Assembly: GCA_040387755.1 (NCBI GenBank)
Contig: JAZKDB010000002.1
Location: 1,364,001 to 1,428,000, forward strand
From: Rurimicrobium sp040387755
Lineage (GTDB): Bacteria > Bacteroidota > Bacteroidia > Chitinophagales > Chitinophagaceae
DNA length: 64,000 nucleotides
Direction: 5' to 3'
The translations under genes and the position numbers were made by a program. This document shows positions 27,914 to 36,049 of this stretch, piece after piece. Each line of letters opens with the position of its first letter. Position 1 is the stretch's first letter. The notes below the pieces were generated by a model. The model was not told the DNA's origin and did not search any database. It worked only from the letters and a program-made list of their open reading frames with translations.

Positions 27914-27956
27914 GGGATTTCCCCCGCCGACTTATTAGTTGTTGGTATTATGTTTG
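27914..27956 (+). promoter_or_regulatory. GGGATTTCCC-25-TATGTTTG promoter of the 28-kb membrane gene
   Basis: The palindrome at 27914-27923 is followed after 25 nt by TATGTTTG (27949-27956). Flanks match the 25025 module (TCAAAAAATCG before, CCGCCGACTTA after). The next complete gene starts at 28066. Confidence 0.65.
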
Positions 27957-28064
27957 TCGGGTGTCGCGACGCTAAATCTTAATGTTATAAATGGATTTTA
28001 CGTCTTGGAATTGAAAGATGAACAGGGAGATATTTTTCGTCAGAAAATAGAGATTCATAAATAA
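27939..28064 (+). other. Possible C-terminal remnant of a type IX secretion substrate
   Basis: The open frame between a TAG at 27936 and the TAA at 28062-28064 encodes 41 residues whose end, NGFYVLELKDEQGDIFRQK, resembles the last strands of type A sorting domains of the type IX system. There is no ATG and the -7 box lies inside it, so if real it is a remnant overprinted by the promoter module. Otherwise it is chance. Confidence 0.2.
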
Positions 28065-28065
28065 G

Positions 28066-28923
28066 ATGGAGAATATAAAAGATATACTTTCAAACCTAAA
28101 AGAACGTTTTGCCAATCCCTTCATTTTTGCTTTTTTTAGTTCTTGGATAATTATAAACTGGAAAATAGCTTTATCGATAATTTGGCATAATGAGAGCGAT
28201 ATAAAAGCTGAAGGATATACTTCAATTTATAAGTTTATTGAATCGAACTTCACGCAAGAGCAAATGCTATGTAAGCCACTATGGTTTGCTATAGGATATA
28301 CTTTACTTTTTCCTATTCTCAAAAATCTCATTAGGATATTTAATTCACTGATAAATAAATGGGGTGAGAAATTGAACTTGAATGTTATTGGTGGAGCGAA
28401 AATTAGTTTAGATAAATACATCTCTTTAAGGGAAAATTATTTGATAAAAGCAAAAACTCTGTCCAATGCTTTCGAAAAAGAAAGTCAGTTTTTAGAAGAT
28501 AATAGAAGCCTTGCTGAAACAATTGTAGAACTCAACAAGAAGAACGACGAATACTATAAACAGCTAATTGAAAATCAAAAAGTTGCTACCGAATCTAAAA
28601 GTTCTTTTGTTCTTGATGGTAGATGGCAACTGTCAATTTTGGATGATATTCAAATGAAAATGGGTGGTAAAGTTGCTATACAGAATGGCAATGATTGGTA
28701 TTCCTTGGGTCCGAATGACGAAATGATTCTAACACATAATATTCGAGATTTCATTTATGATGTCAATACAACGGAAGCATTTTTTGTAATAGTCCCCATT
28801 CGAAATTTAGCTCAAAACATGAGCGAACTTGCTCCGAAAACATATCGCTTAAAACTGTATCCTGATACAATGGAAGGAGAAGAGAACTACGTAAATAAGA
28901 TATTTTTTACCAGGATCAGATAA
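28066..28923 (+). CDS. Hypothetical membrane protein with C-terminal soluble domain
   Basis: 285 residues, no family recognised. Two membrane segments are visible, about 16-38 (NPFIFAFFSSWIIINWKIAL) and 72-95 (PLWFAIGYTLLFPILKNL). A helical, coiled-coil-like stretch (about 125-185) and a compact C-terminal domain (190-285) with GRWQLSI and ENYVNKIFFTRI follow. The start is set by the ATG one base after an upstream stop. It has its own copy of the palindrome promoter and so is likely co-regulated with the protease pair. Membrane-sensor-plus-soluble-domain layouts are common among phage-defence proteins, but there is no direct evidence here. Confidence 0.5.
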   Translation: MENIKDILSNLKERFANPFIFAFFSSWIIINWKIALSIIWHNESDIKAEGYTSIYKFIESNFTQEQMLCKPLWFAIGYTLLFPILKNLIRIFNSLINKWGEKLNLNVIGGAKISLDKYISLRENYLIKAKTLSNAFEKESQFLEDNRSLAETIVELNKKNDEYYKQLIENQKVATESKSSFVLDGRWQLSILDDIQMKMGGKVAIQNGNDWYSLGPNDEMILTHNIRDFIYDVNTTEAFFVIVPIRNLAQNMSELAPKTYRLKLYPDTMEGEENYVNKIFFTRIR

Positions 28924-29023
28924 CTGTCTATAATTTACAAACCAGTAGCGCTAAACAAGTAATAACCTTAGTCGTGCACTTTCGTCGCCATCTAATTGTT
29001 ATAAGTTTTACCCGAAAAAACGT

Positions 29024-29066
29024 GTTATTTTCCTCTATATATTTTCATTTCTGCTAATTACTTTTA
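29024..29066 (+). promoter_or_regulatory. Degenerate palindrome-type promoter of the response regulator
   Basis: CGTG is followed by GTTATTTTCC (29024-29033), a degraded form of GGGATTTCCC. Exactly 25 nt later lies TACTTTTA (29059-29066), close to TAnnTTTG, 4 nt before the ATG at 29071. The matching spacing suggests the same promoter class or autoregulation. Confidence 0.4.
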
Positions 29067-29070
29067 TGCG

Positions 29071-29769
29071 ATGCAGACTATAGGTAACACTATTAAAATT
29101 GCTTATGCGGATGATCATAAGGTTATGCGAAAAGGAATCGTAAGCTTAATTGAGGCTGATAATCGAATGTCAGTAATTATTGAAGGGGATAACGGAGAAG
29201 AATTATTAAATAAGCTGATTTTTGCGAAAGAGTTCCCAGACGTATGTTTAATTGATATAAACATGCCGGTAATGGATGGTTACACTTTATTAAGGGAAAT
29301 CAGAAAAAGATGGCCGGAACTACCTTGTATAATTCTCACTGGTTTATTTGATGAATATTACGTCATAGAAATGATCAAAATAGGCGCCAACGGATATTTA
29401 CTAAAGTCATGTTCCTTCAAAGAGATTATCGATGCAATATATAGCGTTTGTCAAAAAGGTTATTACTATAATGATCTCCTAAGTGAAAATATTATTCAAA
29501 ATGTCTTGTCTGTTAAACAGAAATTACCGATTCTAAATGATCGCGAGATTGAGTTTCTTCGACTATTGTGCTCTGAATTAAGTTATATTGATATAGCACA
29601 GAAAATGAATACCACATTCAAAACTGTTGATGGTATAAGAGAGAGATTAGGTTTAAAACTTCGTATCAATTCTAAAGTGGGATTGGTTATAGCTGCAATC
29701 CGATTAGGCTTTTACGTTGTCGAGACTGAAAGTTTAATTAATAGAGAAAATACCAAGAAATCTAATTAA
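29071..29769 (+). CDS. LuxR/NarL-type response regulator
   Basis: 232 residues. An N-terminal receiver domain (KIAYADDHKVMRKGI, with acidic pair D15/D16; phospho-acceptor Asp in VCLIDINMPVMDG; Thr/Lys in ILTG and LLKSC) is followed by a LuxR-type HTH (LNDREIEFLRLLCSELSYIDIAQKMNTTFKTVDGIRERLGLKL). No histidine kinase is encoded anywhere nearby, so it is an orphan in the element. Its location among the cargo promoters makes it the leading candidate for the regulator of the GGGATNTCCC sites (inference), though NarL-type proteins usually bind shorter, different half-sites. It may be co-transcribed with the next gene (25-nt gap). Confidence 0.9.
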   Translation: MQTIGNTIKIAYADDHKVMRKGIVSLIEADNRMSVIIEGDNGEELLNKLIFAKEFPDVCLIDINMPVMDGYTLLREIRKRWPELPCIILTGLFDEYYVIEMIKIGANGYLLKSCSFKEIIDAIYSVCQKGYYYNDLLSENIIQNVLSVKQKLPILNDREIEFLRLLCSELSYIDIAQKMNTTFKTVDGIRERLGLKLRINSKVGLVIAAIRLGFYVVETESLINRENTKKSN

Positions 29770-29794
29770 ACATTCAAAGCATACCAGATAATTA

Positions 29795-30157
29795 ATGCAA
29801 TCCCAAAATTCGAATTTCAAACCGAGACAAGACGAAGACAAGGATTTAAAGCGAGCTATATTCTTGCAACACTTTAAAAATGCGCAATTAATTTCCGTGC
29901 GCACATATAATAGCCTATTACGGCTTACTGAAAACTCACACTTCTCGAAAGACACTATTGTTGCAGGTTTGCCAATCTCAAACGTTTTATTATTTGTCGA
30001 AAGATCTGTAAAAGAATTGTCCACTTCTATTTATCAAGAGATGGCTGATGAATCCTATCACCAGATTTGGCTTGATGGGATGTCTGAATATCTAATTGAA
30101 CGCTTCAATAAAATAGAAACCATTGAAGCGGAGCTTAAGCAATACATTCCCGATTAA
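29795..30157 (+). CDS. Hypothetical 120-residue protein
   Basis: Soluble, mostly alpha-helical, charged (KPRQDEDKDLKRAIFLQHFKNA...). No family recognised. It lies 25 nt after the response regulator and ahead of a shared terminator hairpin, so it is likely the second gene of that unit. ATG 29795 directly follows the only good in-frame start context. Confidence 0.55.
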   Translation: MQSQNSNFKPRQDEDKDLKRAIFLQHFKNAQLISVRTYNSLLRLTENSHFSKDTIVAGLPISNVLLFVERSVKELSTSIYQEMADESYHQIWLDGMSEYLIERFNKIETIEAELKQYIPD

Positions 30158-30184
30158 GAATTTCCGACAAGTACATTGACAGTT

Positions 30185-30210
30185 AAATGCCGCAGTTTAC
30201 TGCGGCATTT
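30185..30210. terminator. Bidirectional terminator between 30157(+) and 30214(-)
   Basis: AAATGCCGCAGT and ACTGCGGCATTT form a perfect 12-bp stem, followed by a T-run on the plus strand; it lies between convergent genes. Confidence 0.8.
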
Positions 30211-30213
30211 TTG

Positions 30214-30432
30214 TTATTTGCTCTGTTCAGTTTCAAGTAAATCTACCACCCCTACGTTCAGAAATTTTGCAATTGCAAATAATTCAGGAATTGATGGCTG
30301 GCTATTGTTCGTACACCATTTCGATACAGTTTGTTCACTCACACCTAAATGCTCTGCAAGTGTTTTGTTCTTTACTTGCTTCAATGCAAGAAAGGCCTTA
30401 ATACGGTTATAAATCTGCTTCTCCTTTTCCAT
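30214..30432 (-). CDS. XRE-family HTH regulator
   Basis: 72 residues, essentially one Cro/C1-type helix-turn-helix: YNRIKAFLALKQVKNKTLAEHLGVSEQTVSKWCTNNSQPSIPELFAIAKFLNVGVVDLL. The recognition helix SEQTVSKWCTN and the SQPSIPELFAIA segment are canonical. It binds DNA as a dimer, probably as a repressor within the element. It stands alone and converges with the response-regulator unit. It is a second candidate for the palindrome-binding protein, since XRE proteins often bind short inverted repeats. Confidence 0.88.
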   Translation of the reverse strand: MEKEKQIYNRIKAFLALKQVKNKTLAEHLGVSEQTVSKWCTNNSQPSIPELFAIAKFLNVGVVDLLETEQSK

Positions 30433-30677
30433 CTCGCATAAAGGTAGAGAAGCTATAAAATAGCACTATGGAGTATAATTATCTTTTAACGGTAAATAAT
30501 TAAATTTAAAAGATAAAATTGTTTTTGAGAAGTTGTATTTATCCTGTAATTTTAACGTCAATTTTATTTAAAAAATATCCTGAGATTTTAATTAATCACT
30601 TTAAGGTGTATTAATTAAGCGTCCAGTATAAATAAAAGCTTTCATCGCAACTATCGTCATTTAAAAATTCAATACAT
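30433..30677. other. AT-rich intergenic region
   Basis: This 245-bp gap between divergent genes is very AT-rich and must carry both promoters. I see AT-rich repeats (TTAATTA at 30592 and 30611), but no clear TAnnTTTG box or long inverted repeat. Confidence 0.3.
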
Positions 30678-31088
30678 ATGGAATGCACACATTGCAAATC
30701 GGAAAACACACAAAGATTGAGCGTTATTTTCCAGTCTGGCACACAGCAAATCAATACAACAAGTAGCACATTTGGTGGCGGCGGCGGTTCTGGCTTTGGG
30801 ATTGGCGGCGCAACTACAACAACCTCAGGAACTGCCCAATCCTATCTCGCATCAAAGGCTGCTCCTCCACCTAAGAAATCATATAAATTGATACCCCTTA
30901 TTATTCTTGCCGCGTTTGTCGTAGGGATATTTGCAGAAAATGTCCTTCTGGGCGGCATCATTGCTGGCATAGCCGCCTTCTTAGGCTACAAGGCTTTCAA
31001 GTATAATAAAGAAGTTCATCCCGGCCTTCGTGCTATCTGGCTTAAGTCTTGGCACTGCAACAAGTGTGGTACAATCTACGCCGAATAA
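30678..31088 (+). CDS. Zinc-ribbon membrane protein
   Basis: 136 residues. MECTHCKSEN and the C-terminal CNKCGTIY form two CxxC knuckles of one split zinc ribbon. Between them are a Gly/Ser/Thr-rich low-complexity stretch (about 30-50) and two membrane segments (about 73-92 and 94-110), so both ends face the same side, probably the cytoplasm. No known function; similar small zinc-ribbon/TM proteins are widespread. The two lipoprotein genes follow closely. Confidence 0.6.
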   Translation: MECTHCKSENTQRLSVIFQSGTQQINTTSSTFGGGGGSGFGIGGATTTTSGTAQSYLASKAAPPPKKSYKLIPLIILAAFVVGIFAENVLLGGIIAGIAAFLGYKAFKYNKEVHPGLRAIWLKSWHCNKCGTIYAE

Positions 31089-31117
31089 TTCCTCATTAAA
31101 ATCTAAAATAATCTACA

Positions 31118-31600
31118 ATGAAATACACAAAAATGCTTGTTGCATTACTGGCAACATCACTTGTTTTATCCTGTTCGAAAAAGGATAATCTGAAACCGAC
31201 CCCTTCCCCATCCACTGATTTAATTGTCGGAAAATGGATGACTATTGCAACGGTCGCTGACCGTCCTGTTTACCACTGGAACACGACTGAATTAGTAACC
31301 AACCTGTGGGATAGGGAGAAAGATTGTATTAAAGACGATTTAATTGTCTTTAAGCCGGACAATACTTTTTATGGCGATGAAGGCGCAAGCAAATGCGATG
31401 CTTCTGCCCCCCAAATTCAAGATGGTGGTACTTGGAAAAAATCAGGCACTAGTCTTATTCTTATCGAAGATGGGGTAGAGTACACTTACACGATAAATCA
31501 ATTGGACGATACCAGTTTAGTTGTTACTGGACGAAGGTTTTACATCATCAACAACGACACCACCTTCTTTATGGCTACGGTTACTTATAAAAAACAATAA
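31118..31600 (+). CDS. Lipocalin-like lipoprotein (first of a tandem pair)
   Basis: 160 residues with a lipoprotein signal (MKYTKMLVALLATSLVLSC). The mature domain begins LIVGKWMTIATVADRP and runs as beta strands with DDLIVFKPDNTFYGDEG and GGTWKKSGTSLIL, the pattern of lipocalin-like (Lipocalin_4/DUF5004-type) domains in Bacteroidota. Ligand unknown. It is 11 nt upstream of a diverged paralogue with the same layout, so a tandem duplication is likely. Confidence 0.65.
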   Translation: MKYTKMLVALLATSLVLSCSKKDNLKPTPSPSTDLIVGKWMTIATVADRPVYHWNTTELVTNLWDREKDCIKDDLIVFKPDNTFYGDEGASKCDASAPQIQDGGTWKKSGTSLILIEDGVEYTYTINQLDDTSLVVTGRRFYIINNDTTFFMATVTYKKQ

Positions 31601-31611
31601 AATCAAGCAAT

Positions 31612-32094
31612 ATGAAACATACTAAAATAGCGCTTGCGTTAATGATAAGCATCTTGTTTTTCTCCTGTAAAAAGAATGACACTGCTGAAAACACCAAACC
31701 TGAAAATAACTTAAACGCTTTAGAGAAAAAGCTTGTTGGCACTTGGTTATTCATTAAATCCACTGATAGCTCAACAAATGCATCAGGCGCAACTACAGAT
31801 GTAAGCGATGCGATAATAGAATGTGAAAGTGATGATGTTTTCACTTTCCGATCTGAGAGGAAATACATCTTAGACGATGCGGCAAAAATTTGTTCTTCTT
31901 CTTCAAGTGGGACAGAATTTTTGTGGTCAATTACGGCTGACTCAAATTTCGATTTTACACACATTCACAATCTTGGTGATGCAAAACCAAAAGTTGTGAT
32001 TTTAGATAGTCAGTATTTAGTAATTAGGTCTCGATATTACGGTGGGCCATATGCCGGAAGCCATTACGTTGTCAATACCTACAAAAGAAATTAA
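31612..32094 (+). CDS. Lipocalin-like lipoprotein (second of the pair)
   Basis: 160 residues, the same length as its neighbour; signal MKHTKIALALMISILFFSC with the lipobox Cys at residue 19. KKLVGTWLFIKSTDSS and DVFTFRSERKYILDDAAKIC...FLWSITADS mirror the G-x-W, F-x-x-x-x-x-Y and W strands of the first copy. Sequence identity outside these strands is low, so the duplication is old. Outer-membrane-anchored in all likelihood. Function unknown. Confidence 0.65.
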   Translation: MKHTKIALALMISILFFSCKKNDTAENTKPENNLNALEKKLVGTWLFIKSTDSSTNASGATTDVSDAIIECESDDVFTFRSERKYILDDAAKICSSSSSGTEFLWSITADSNFDFTHIHNLGDAKPKVVILDSQYLVIRSRYYGGPYAGSHYVVNTYKRN

Positions 32095-32103
32095 CCAAAA
32101 AGC

Positions 32104-32129
32104 AAAAGCCCTGAATTCGGGGCTTTTTT
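32104..32129. terminator. Terminator after the lipoprotein pair
   Basis: AAAAGCCC/GGGCTTTT stem (loop TGAATTCG) with T-run on the plus strand; it also sits at the stop of the convergent Abi gene. Confidence 0.75.
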
Positions 32130-33319
32130 CATTCTAAATACTCAAACATTTCAGTTCCTTTTGCACTCATTTCCTTTATCTCATCTTCATACTTTTCTAG
32201 CGGTTTAATACTAAAATCTGCTAAAGGAATTGGTAGGTTCTTAATCAAACGATATGTTGTAAATATTTCTTTCCATTCAACTTCAAACCAAGCAAGAGCA
32301 TTATAGTAGAGAAGCAACTGTTCGAAATTTGACAATTGTGCTCGAAGCATTTTCATGTATCCATACTTTTCACTTTCGCTAAAATTTTGATCAATAATGA
32401 ATTTAGCTGTTTGGAAAAGGTGACGATAATAGTGACCAAGGCGGTTTACATGTCCTTCATAAGGAGTATACAAAAAATCTCCACTACCATCACTTCCTGC
32501 CATATTCTGAGTAAGTTTTGATAATGGGATTCTCTGTTCCTTATTCCGTTTTTCAAAAGTATTTTTGATAACAACTATCATGTCTTTAACATCTTTGAAA
32601 ACTATTTTTTCATCGTCATTCAATGAGTCAGAATAGTTTTTCTCTGAATAAAACCCAATACCAAAGAAAAATATTTTATAGGCCAATGACAATGTGTTTA
32701 TGTTCTTCGAATCGACATTACTACGCATCATTTTATATTCTTCAACTAAATTGAAACAATATCTCAACTCATAAAACATAGGAACAAAACATTTTCTCCC
32801 TTCAACAACATCTGCGATATTCATTTCATCAACATTAGCTTTATGAAGTTTTAGAAGTTCGTAAAACTTATTTTCAAACCGTTCAATTTGCCACAATTTA
32901 TCTTTCGCTTCTTGCTCAATTTTACGAGTATTTAAATCGCTAGACTCTTTAAGAATGTAATCCTGCCTACTAATATTATACTGGCGTTTCTGCTCTTCCA
33001 AGGAATGGTTGAACTGGTCTCTTTGTTGGTTATTTGCTTTGAACTGAATGTAGAATGCTAAAAACGTCAATACGGCGGCCAAGAGTGCAATGAAAGGCCC
33101 TGCAATGCCATTAATTGTATCTCCAACGGGACCAGTTTTATTAAAATTCACAAAGTCCAAATTGCGAGTCAGAATAAAAGGCAATATAAATATTGAGATG
33201 AAACCTATTAGCCCAATATAAATTAAACCAGATTTGAGATATTTTTTTTCTTTAGACTCAAGGCTCTTCCATATTTCTATCAAACTATTAAACATTTTGT
33301 TGAGTTTATAAGATTGCAA
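32129..33319 (-). CDS. Putative phage abortive infection protein (putAbiC type)
   Basis: 396 residues. Two N-terminal membrane segments (about 31-52 and 74-94), then a coiled coil (100-150) and the signature WQIERFENKFYELLKLHKANVDEM, which matches the putAbiC family. Conserved YGYMKMLRAQLSNFEQLLLYYNALA comes later. Related proteins such as lactococcal AbiC stop phage growth by an unknown mechanism, probably acting at the membrane. The start could also be Met9 (33295). It is a single gene next to the mobilization cluster and typical defence cargo. Confidence 0.75.
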   Translation of the reverse strand: MQSYKLNKMFNSLIEIWKSLESKEKKYLKSGLIYIGLIGFISIFILPFILTRNLDFVNFNKTGPVGDTINGIAGPFIALLAAVLTFLAFYIQFKANNQQRDQFNHSLEEQKRQYNISRQDYILKESSDLNTRKIEQEAKDKLWQIERFENKFYELLKLHKANVDEMNIADVVEGRKCFVPMFYELRYCFNLVEEYKMMRSNVDSKNINTLSLAYKIFFFGIGFYSEKNYSDSLNDDEKIVFKDVKDMIVVIKNTFEKRNKEQRIPLSKLTQNMAGSDGSGDFLYTPYEGHVNRLGHYYRHLFQTAKFIIDQNFSESEKYGYMKMLRAQLSNFEQLLLYYNALAWFEVEWKEIFTTYRLIKNLPIPLADFSIKPLEKYEDEIKEMSAKGTEMFEYLE

Positions 33320-33347
33320 AATATACTGACATTTATTGGAGGGAAAA

Positions 33348-33956
33348 TTAACGTCCCCTGCTCCTATCCTTACTTTCCTGCCATCGTCTTTTTAATTCCT
33401 GAGCTTCCTTTTTAATTTGTTCTGCAAGCTCTTCTTTTTGCCATTTAAGCATTTCAGTCATTTGGTTGCCATCTTGTAACCACTCAACATCGTATTCTTT
33501 GACCTTTTGAGCATAAACAACTTTATGATGTTCTGGTACTTTATCCCAACCTCCATATTCCTTTTCTAAAGCTTTGTGCATTTCTTCATGAGGAACCCAG
33601 TTGTTGTAGGCATTGCTTTTGTAATCTTGTATCTCTTTTGCGTGCTTCTTGACGATCCTATCATATGGAGTTAATTTTTTCTCTTCGACCTTCTCTTTTT
33701 CTTGCTTCTGTCTGTTTACAATTGTATTCAATTCAACCCCATCATGCCCCCATTGGATGTCATGCATTTTTAAAGTCTCTTTATATGCATTCCTCTGACT
33801 TTGTGGAGCAAGGCTCATCTTTCCATATTGCTTCTCAATAGCAGCACGATGAGCTTCACAAATTTCATTTGCTTTGCCTGCCGCTGACCTGAACTCCTCC
33901 ATCTCTTTATCATGTTTCAATTTAAGCTCCTCTAATTCTTTATCTATACTGGACAT
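33348..33956 (-). CDS. Coiled-coil protein with an internal duplication, mob-adjacent
   Basis: 202 residues, highly charged. It contains two copies of a unit of about 75 residues: (a) HDKEMEEFRS...AHRAAIEKQYGKMSLAPQSQRNAYKETLKMHDIQWGHDGVELN and (b) HAKEIQDYKS...MHKALEKEYGGWDKVPEHHKVVYAQKVKEYDVEWLQDGNQMT. In each, W.HDG/W.QDG ends the repeat. The tail KDRSRGR resembles that of the relaxase (RLRGRGR). No known function; position and shared tail suggest a relaxosome accessory, which is inference. Confidence 0.5.
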   Translation of the reverse strand: MSSIDKELEELKLKHDKEMEEFRSAAGKANEICEAHRAAIEKQYGKMSLAPQSQRNAYKETLKMHDIQWGHDGVELNTIVNRQKQEKEKVEEKKLTPYDRIVKKHAKEIQDYKSNAYNNWVPHEEMHKALEKEYGGWDKVPEHHKVVYAQKVKEYDVEWLQDGNQMTEMLKWQKEELAEQIKKEAQELKRRWQESKDRSRGR

Positions 33957-33985
33957 ACCTTTCCTTTTGACGTACTTTGAATAAA

Positions 33986-34312
33986 ATGGAGTTTAACATG
34001 TACAAAGATTGTTCGTTTTTACGTGATATACAATATGAAGGTGAGCATGGGAAGCGAATGCTGCCTTTCATTAAATATGCTCAATACATCATAGACAAAT
34101 ATATCAAACAAGCATGGAAGTCCTACCCCAATTCAAAAGAATATATTGAAATGGAAGGTTGGATTACACACGCATTTACCTTTAAGTCTGAAATTCCGGA
34201 ATTTAATGAAAACTATGAACGCTGTTTAATCCAGCTAGCCAAACTGTTAGAAGTGTCACCACTTATTTTATTTAACGATCGGGAATTGCCATTCTATTTT
34301 GAGCCAAAATAA
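33986..34312 (+). CDS. Hypothetical 108-residue protein
   Basis: Starts at ATG 33986 (an earlier in-frame TTG at 33977 belongs to a TACTTTG promoter-like string). Soluble and helical; MYKDCSFLRDIQYEGEHGKRMLPFIKYAQYIIDKY and EMEGWITHAFTFKSEIPEF are visible, no family recognised. It lies in the plus orientation between minus-strand mobilization genes, so it is transcribed separately. Confidence 0.5.
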   Translation: MEFNMYKDCSFLRDIQYEGEHGKRMLPFIKYAQYIIDKYIKQAWKSYPNSKEYIEMEGWITHAFTFKSEIPEFNENYERCLIQLAKLLEVSPLILFNDRELPFYFEPK

Positions 34313-34319
34313 AGTAATA

Positions 34320-35414
34320 TCACCTACCTCTTCCTCTCAATCTTTTCAATTTGTCTTCTTCCCACTTTTTCAACAATTGTTGTTTTAAGTCCTCCATAAT
34401 TTTTTCTCTTGCTTCTGCACTTTCCGCAATAATTTTTTTTACTTTATCATCTTTTGCATTTTGAGTTTGTTCATTAAATTCTGCTACTTCTTTTCCGAGT
34501 ATTTTTGCTTTTGAAGTAATCGGATTTTCTGAAACCATCTCGTCTTTATTACCGGAAAAATCCGAAACCAAGTCAAATAGTTTTTGCTCTTTTTTTACAG
34601 CTTCGTTTTCTTTCTGAGTATCTATTTTATCAATGAATTTTTCCTGAGAAGCGTCTAACTTTTTTGCATCCATGTTCTTTCGTAATTTTTTAATTGCTTC
34701 TCGATCCGTTGGTAAATCCAATCCGTATAAACGTTCTGAAACGTTTTTTGTATTTACGCCTTTCATTTGTCTGGGCAAGTCATAAGATATCCCATTTGAA
34801 TCAACGATACTGTATGCTCTCCTTTGAGCGGTTTTAGTAATTATATAGCCCTGCTTGTTACAAAGTTCTACGAATTCTAAACCATCTTTAGTTTGTTGCC
34901 ATATTTTGAGTATTTCTTTTTTAAGTTCTGGTTTGGATTTATTTCTATAAGGGGTATTCTTATGCTCGAATTCCAGCTCCATTCTTTTCCTTGCTCTATC
35001 TTGAGCAAGTCGATTAAAACTATTAGAAATCATGGTTCCTTTTTCATGGTCGTATCTTTCAAAAACTACATGAGCATGTGTCCTATCATTCTTAAAGTGT
35101 AATACAATTGCCCTCCTCTGATTTTGAAATCCCGTTTCTTCCGCTAAAATATCAACCGCTTTGTTCCAATCTTGAGGAGTCATTTTTGCATCTTCTCCAT
35201 AGGCAGGGTTTATTACAGCATGATAGAGACTCTGGTCTGTTTTCGTTAACAAACCCATCATTGACCAACTACTTAAAGCAAAAATCAAATCGCCTTTATC
35301 TGCCTGGTCTTTATTGTCAACATCTAAGATAGTGACCTTGTCGTTTTCTTTCTCTCCCAAAAGATAAAAAGCTAACTGTTTTCCATTCCCCCTTGTCGCT
35401 CCTCTAATGACCAT
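34320..35414 (-). CDS. MobB-like relaxase (mobilization nuclease)
   Basis: 364 residues. The N-terminal relaxase domain (residues 1-150) shows MVIRGATRGNGKQLAFYLL, SLYHAVINPAYGE, a helix DWNKAVDILAEETGF and the metal-binding NDRTHAHVVFERYD (H-x-H). A helical C-terminus with coiled coil ends KRLRGRGR. It nicks one strand at oriT and pilots it during conjugative mobilization. It overlaps mobC by 11 nt, the typical mobC-mobB arrangement of Bacteroidota mobilizable elements. The short C-terminus means no fused helicase. Confidence 0.82.
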   Translation of the reverse strand: MVIRGATRGNGKQLAFYLLGEKENDKVTILDVDNKDQADKGDLIFALSSWSMMGLLTKTDQSLYHAVINPAYGEDAKMTPQDWNKAVDILAEETGFQNQRRAIVLHFKNDRTHAHVVFERYDHEKGTMISNSFNRLAQDRARKRMELEFEHKNTPYRNKSKPELKKEILKIWQQTKDGLEFVELCNKQGYIITKTAQRRAYSIVDSNGISYDLPRQMKGVNTKNVSERLYGLDLPTDREAIKKLRKNMDAKKLDASQEKFIDKIDTQKENEAVKKEQKLFDLVSDFSGNKDEMVSENPITSKAKILGKEVAEFNEQTQNAKDDKVKKIIAESAEAREKIMEDLKQQLLKKWEEDKLKRLRGRGR

Positions 35415-35778
35415 CGGTAATGATTTTTAAAACATATCGTCCTAAAGATTCTACACGCTGCAAAGTCATATGGATAAGTGGTGAAGACACTAATTCATTT
35501 ATCTCTTCAAGTTCATTGCTTTTTAAAGTTTTAGCAATTTTGTTTATATCATTCCCCATTCTCCCTAACTCACCTAAAGATTGGATAAGCAATGCTCTTT
35601 CTGGTGACGCTTTTCTTCTTCTTGGTATCGCGTCCAAAGTTTTGAAACGTATAAAGTCACTAATGCTTAGGCCTGACTCATTGGCAGCATCTTCTAATTG
35701 TTTTGCTTCATCATTTGTAAATAACACCTCTTTTCGGTTGGTTCTTTTATCATCATTTTTTTTAACTGGACGCGCCAT
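35404..35778 (-). CDS. mobC: MobC-type relaxosome accessory protein
   Basis: 124 residues. A basic N-terminus (MARPVKKNDDKRTNRKEVLF) leads into a ribbon-helix-helix: TNDEAKQLEDAANESGLSISDFIRFKTLD. LGRMGNDINKIAKTL is the MobC signature helix (G.N.NQIA.). It binds near oriT and helps the relaxase open the DNA. Upstream lies a 9-bp inverted repeat that could be part of oriT. Start at ATG 35778. Confidence 0.85.
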   Translation of the reverse strand: MARPVKKNDDKRTNRKEVLFTNDEAKQLEDAANESGLSISDFIRFKTLDAIPRRRKASPERALLIQSLGELGRMGNDINKIAKTLKSNELEEINELVSSPLIHMTLQRVESLGRYVLKIITDGH

Positions 35779-35801
35779 AAGTTGAATTAAGAAGTGAGGG
35801 T

Positions 35802-35826
35802 ACAGGGAGAGCGGAGTTCTCCCTGT
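35802..35826. other. Candidate oriT inverted repeat upstream of mobC
   Basis: ACAGGGAGA (35802-35810), loop GCGGAGT, TCTCCCTGT (35818-35826). A perfect 9-bp inverted repeat 23 nt upstream of the mobC start is where relaxase recognition hairpins usually lie. The nick site cannot be identified by eye, and no T-run follows, which argues against a terminator. Confidence 0.45.
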
Positions 35827-36020
35827 CTTGTCTTGTTTACCTTGTTTCCTTTAAAACCGAAAAATGAAAGAAGGGTTTTTATCCGGGGAAACCACGTCTT
35901 GCATCTAATACCCCCCAATATAAAAAATAATCAACCAAGAAGTATAAAGCAAAAAAAAAACTGCTCTAAGAAGAGCATTATTATCGAGAATATGAAGAAG
36001 GAAAAACAAAGAAAATACTT

Positions 36021-36049
36021 GTCGAAATTTGATGTAATCAAATTTCGAC
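36021..36049. repeat. 13-bp perfect inverted repeat in the mob intergenic region
   Basis: GTCGAAATTTGAT and ATCAAATTTCGAC flank a 3-nt centre GTA. It sits in the 448-bp gene-free stretch 35779-36226 between mobC and the coupling-protein gene. There is no following T-run; a protein-binding site or second transfer-origin arm is possible. Confidence 0.55.
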
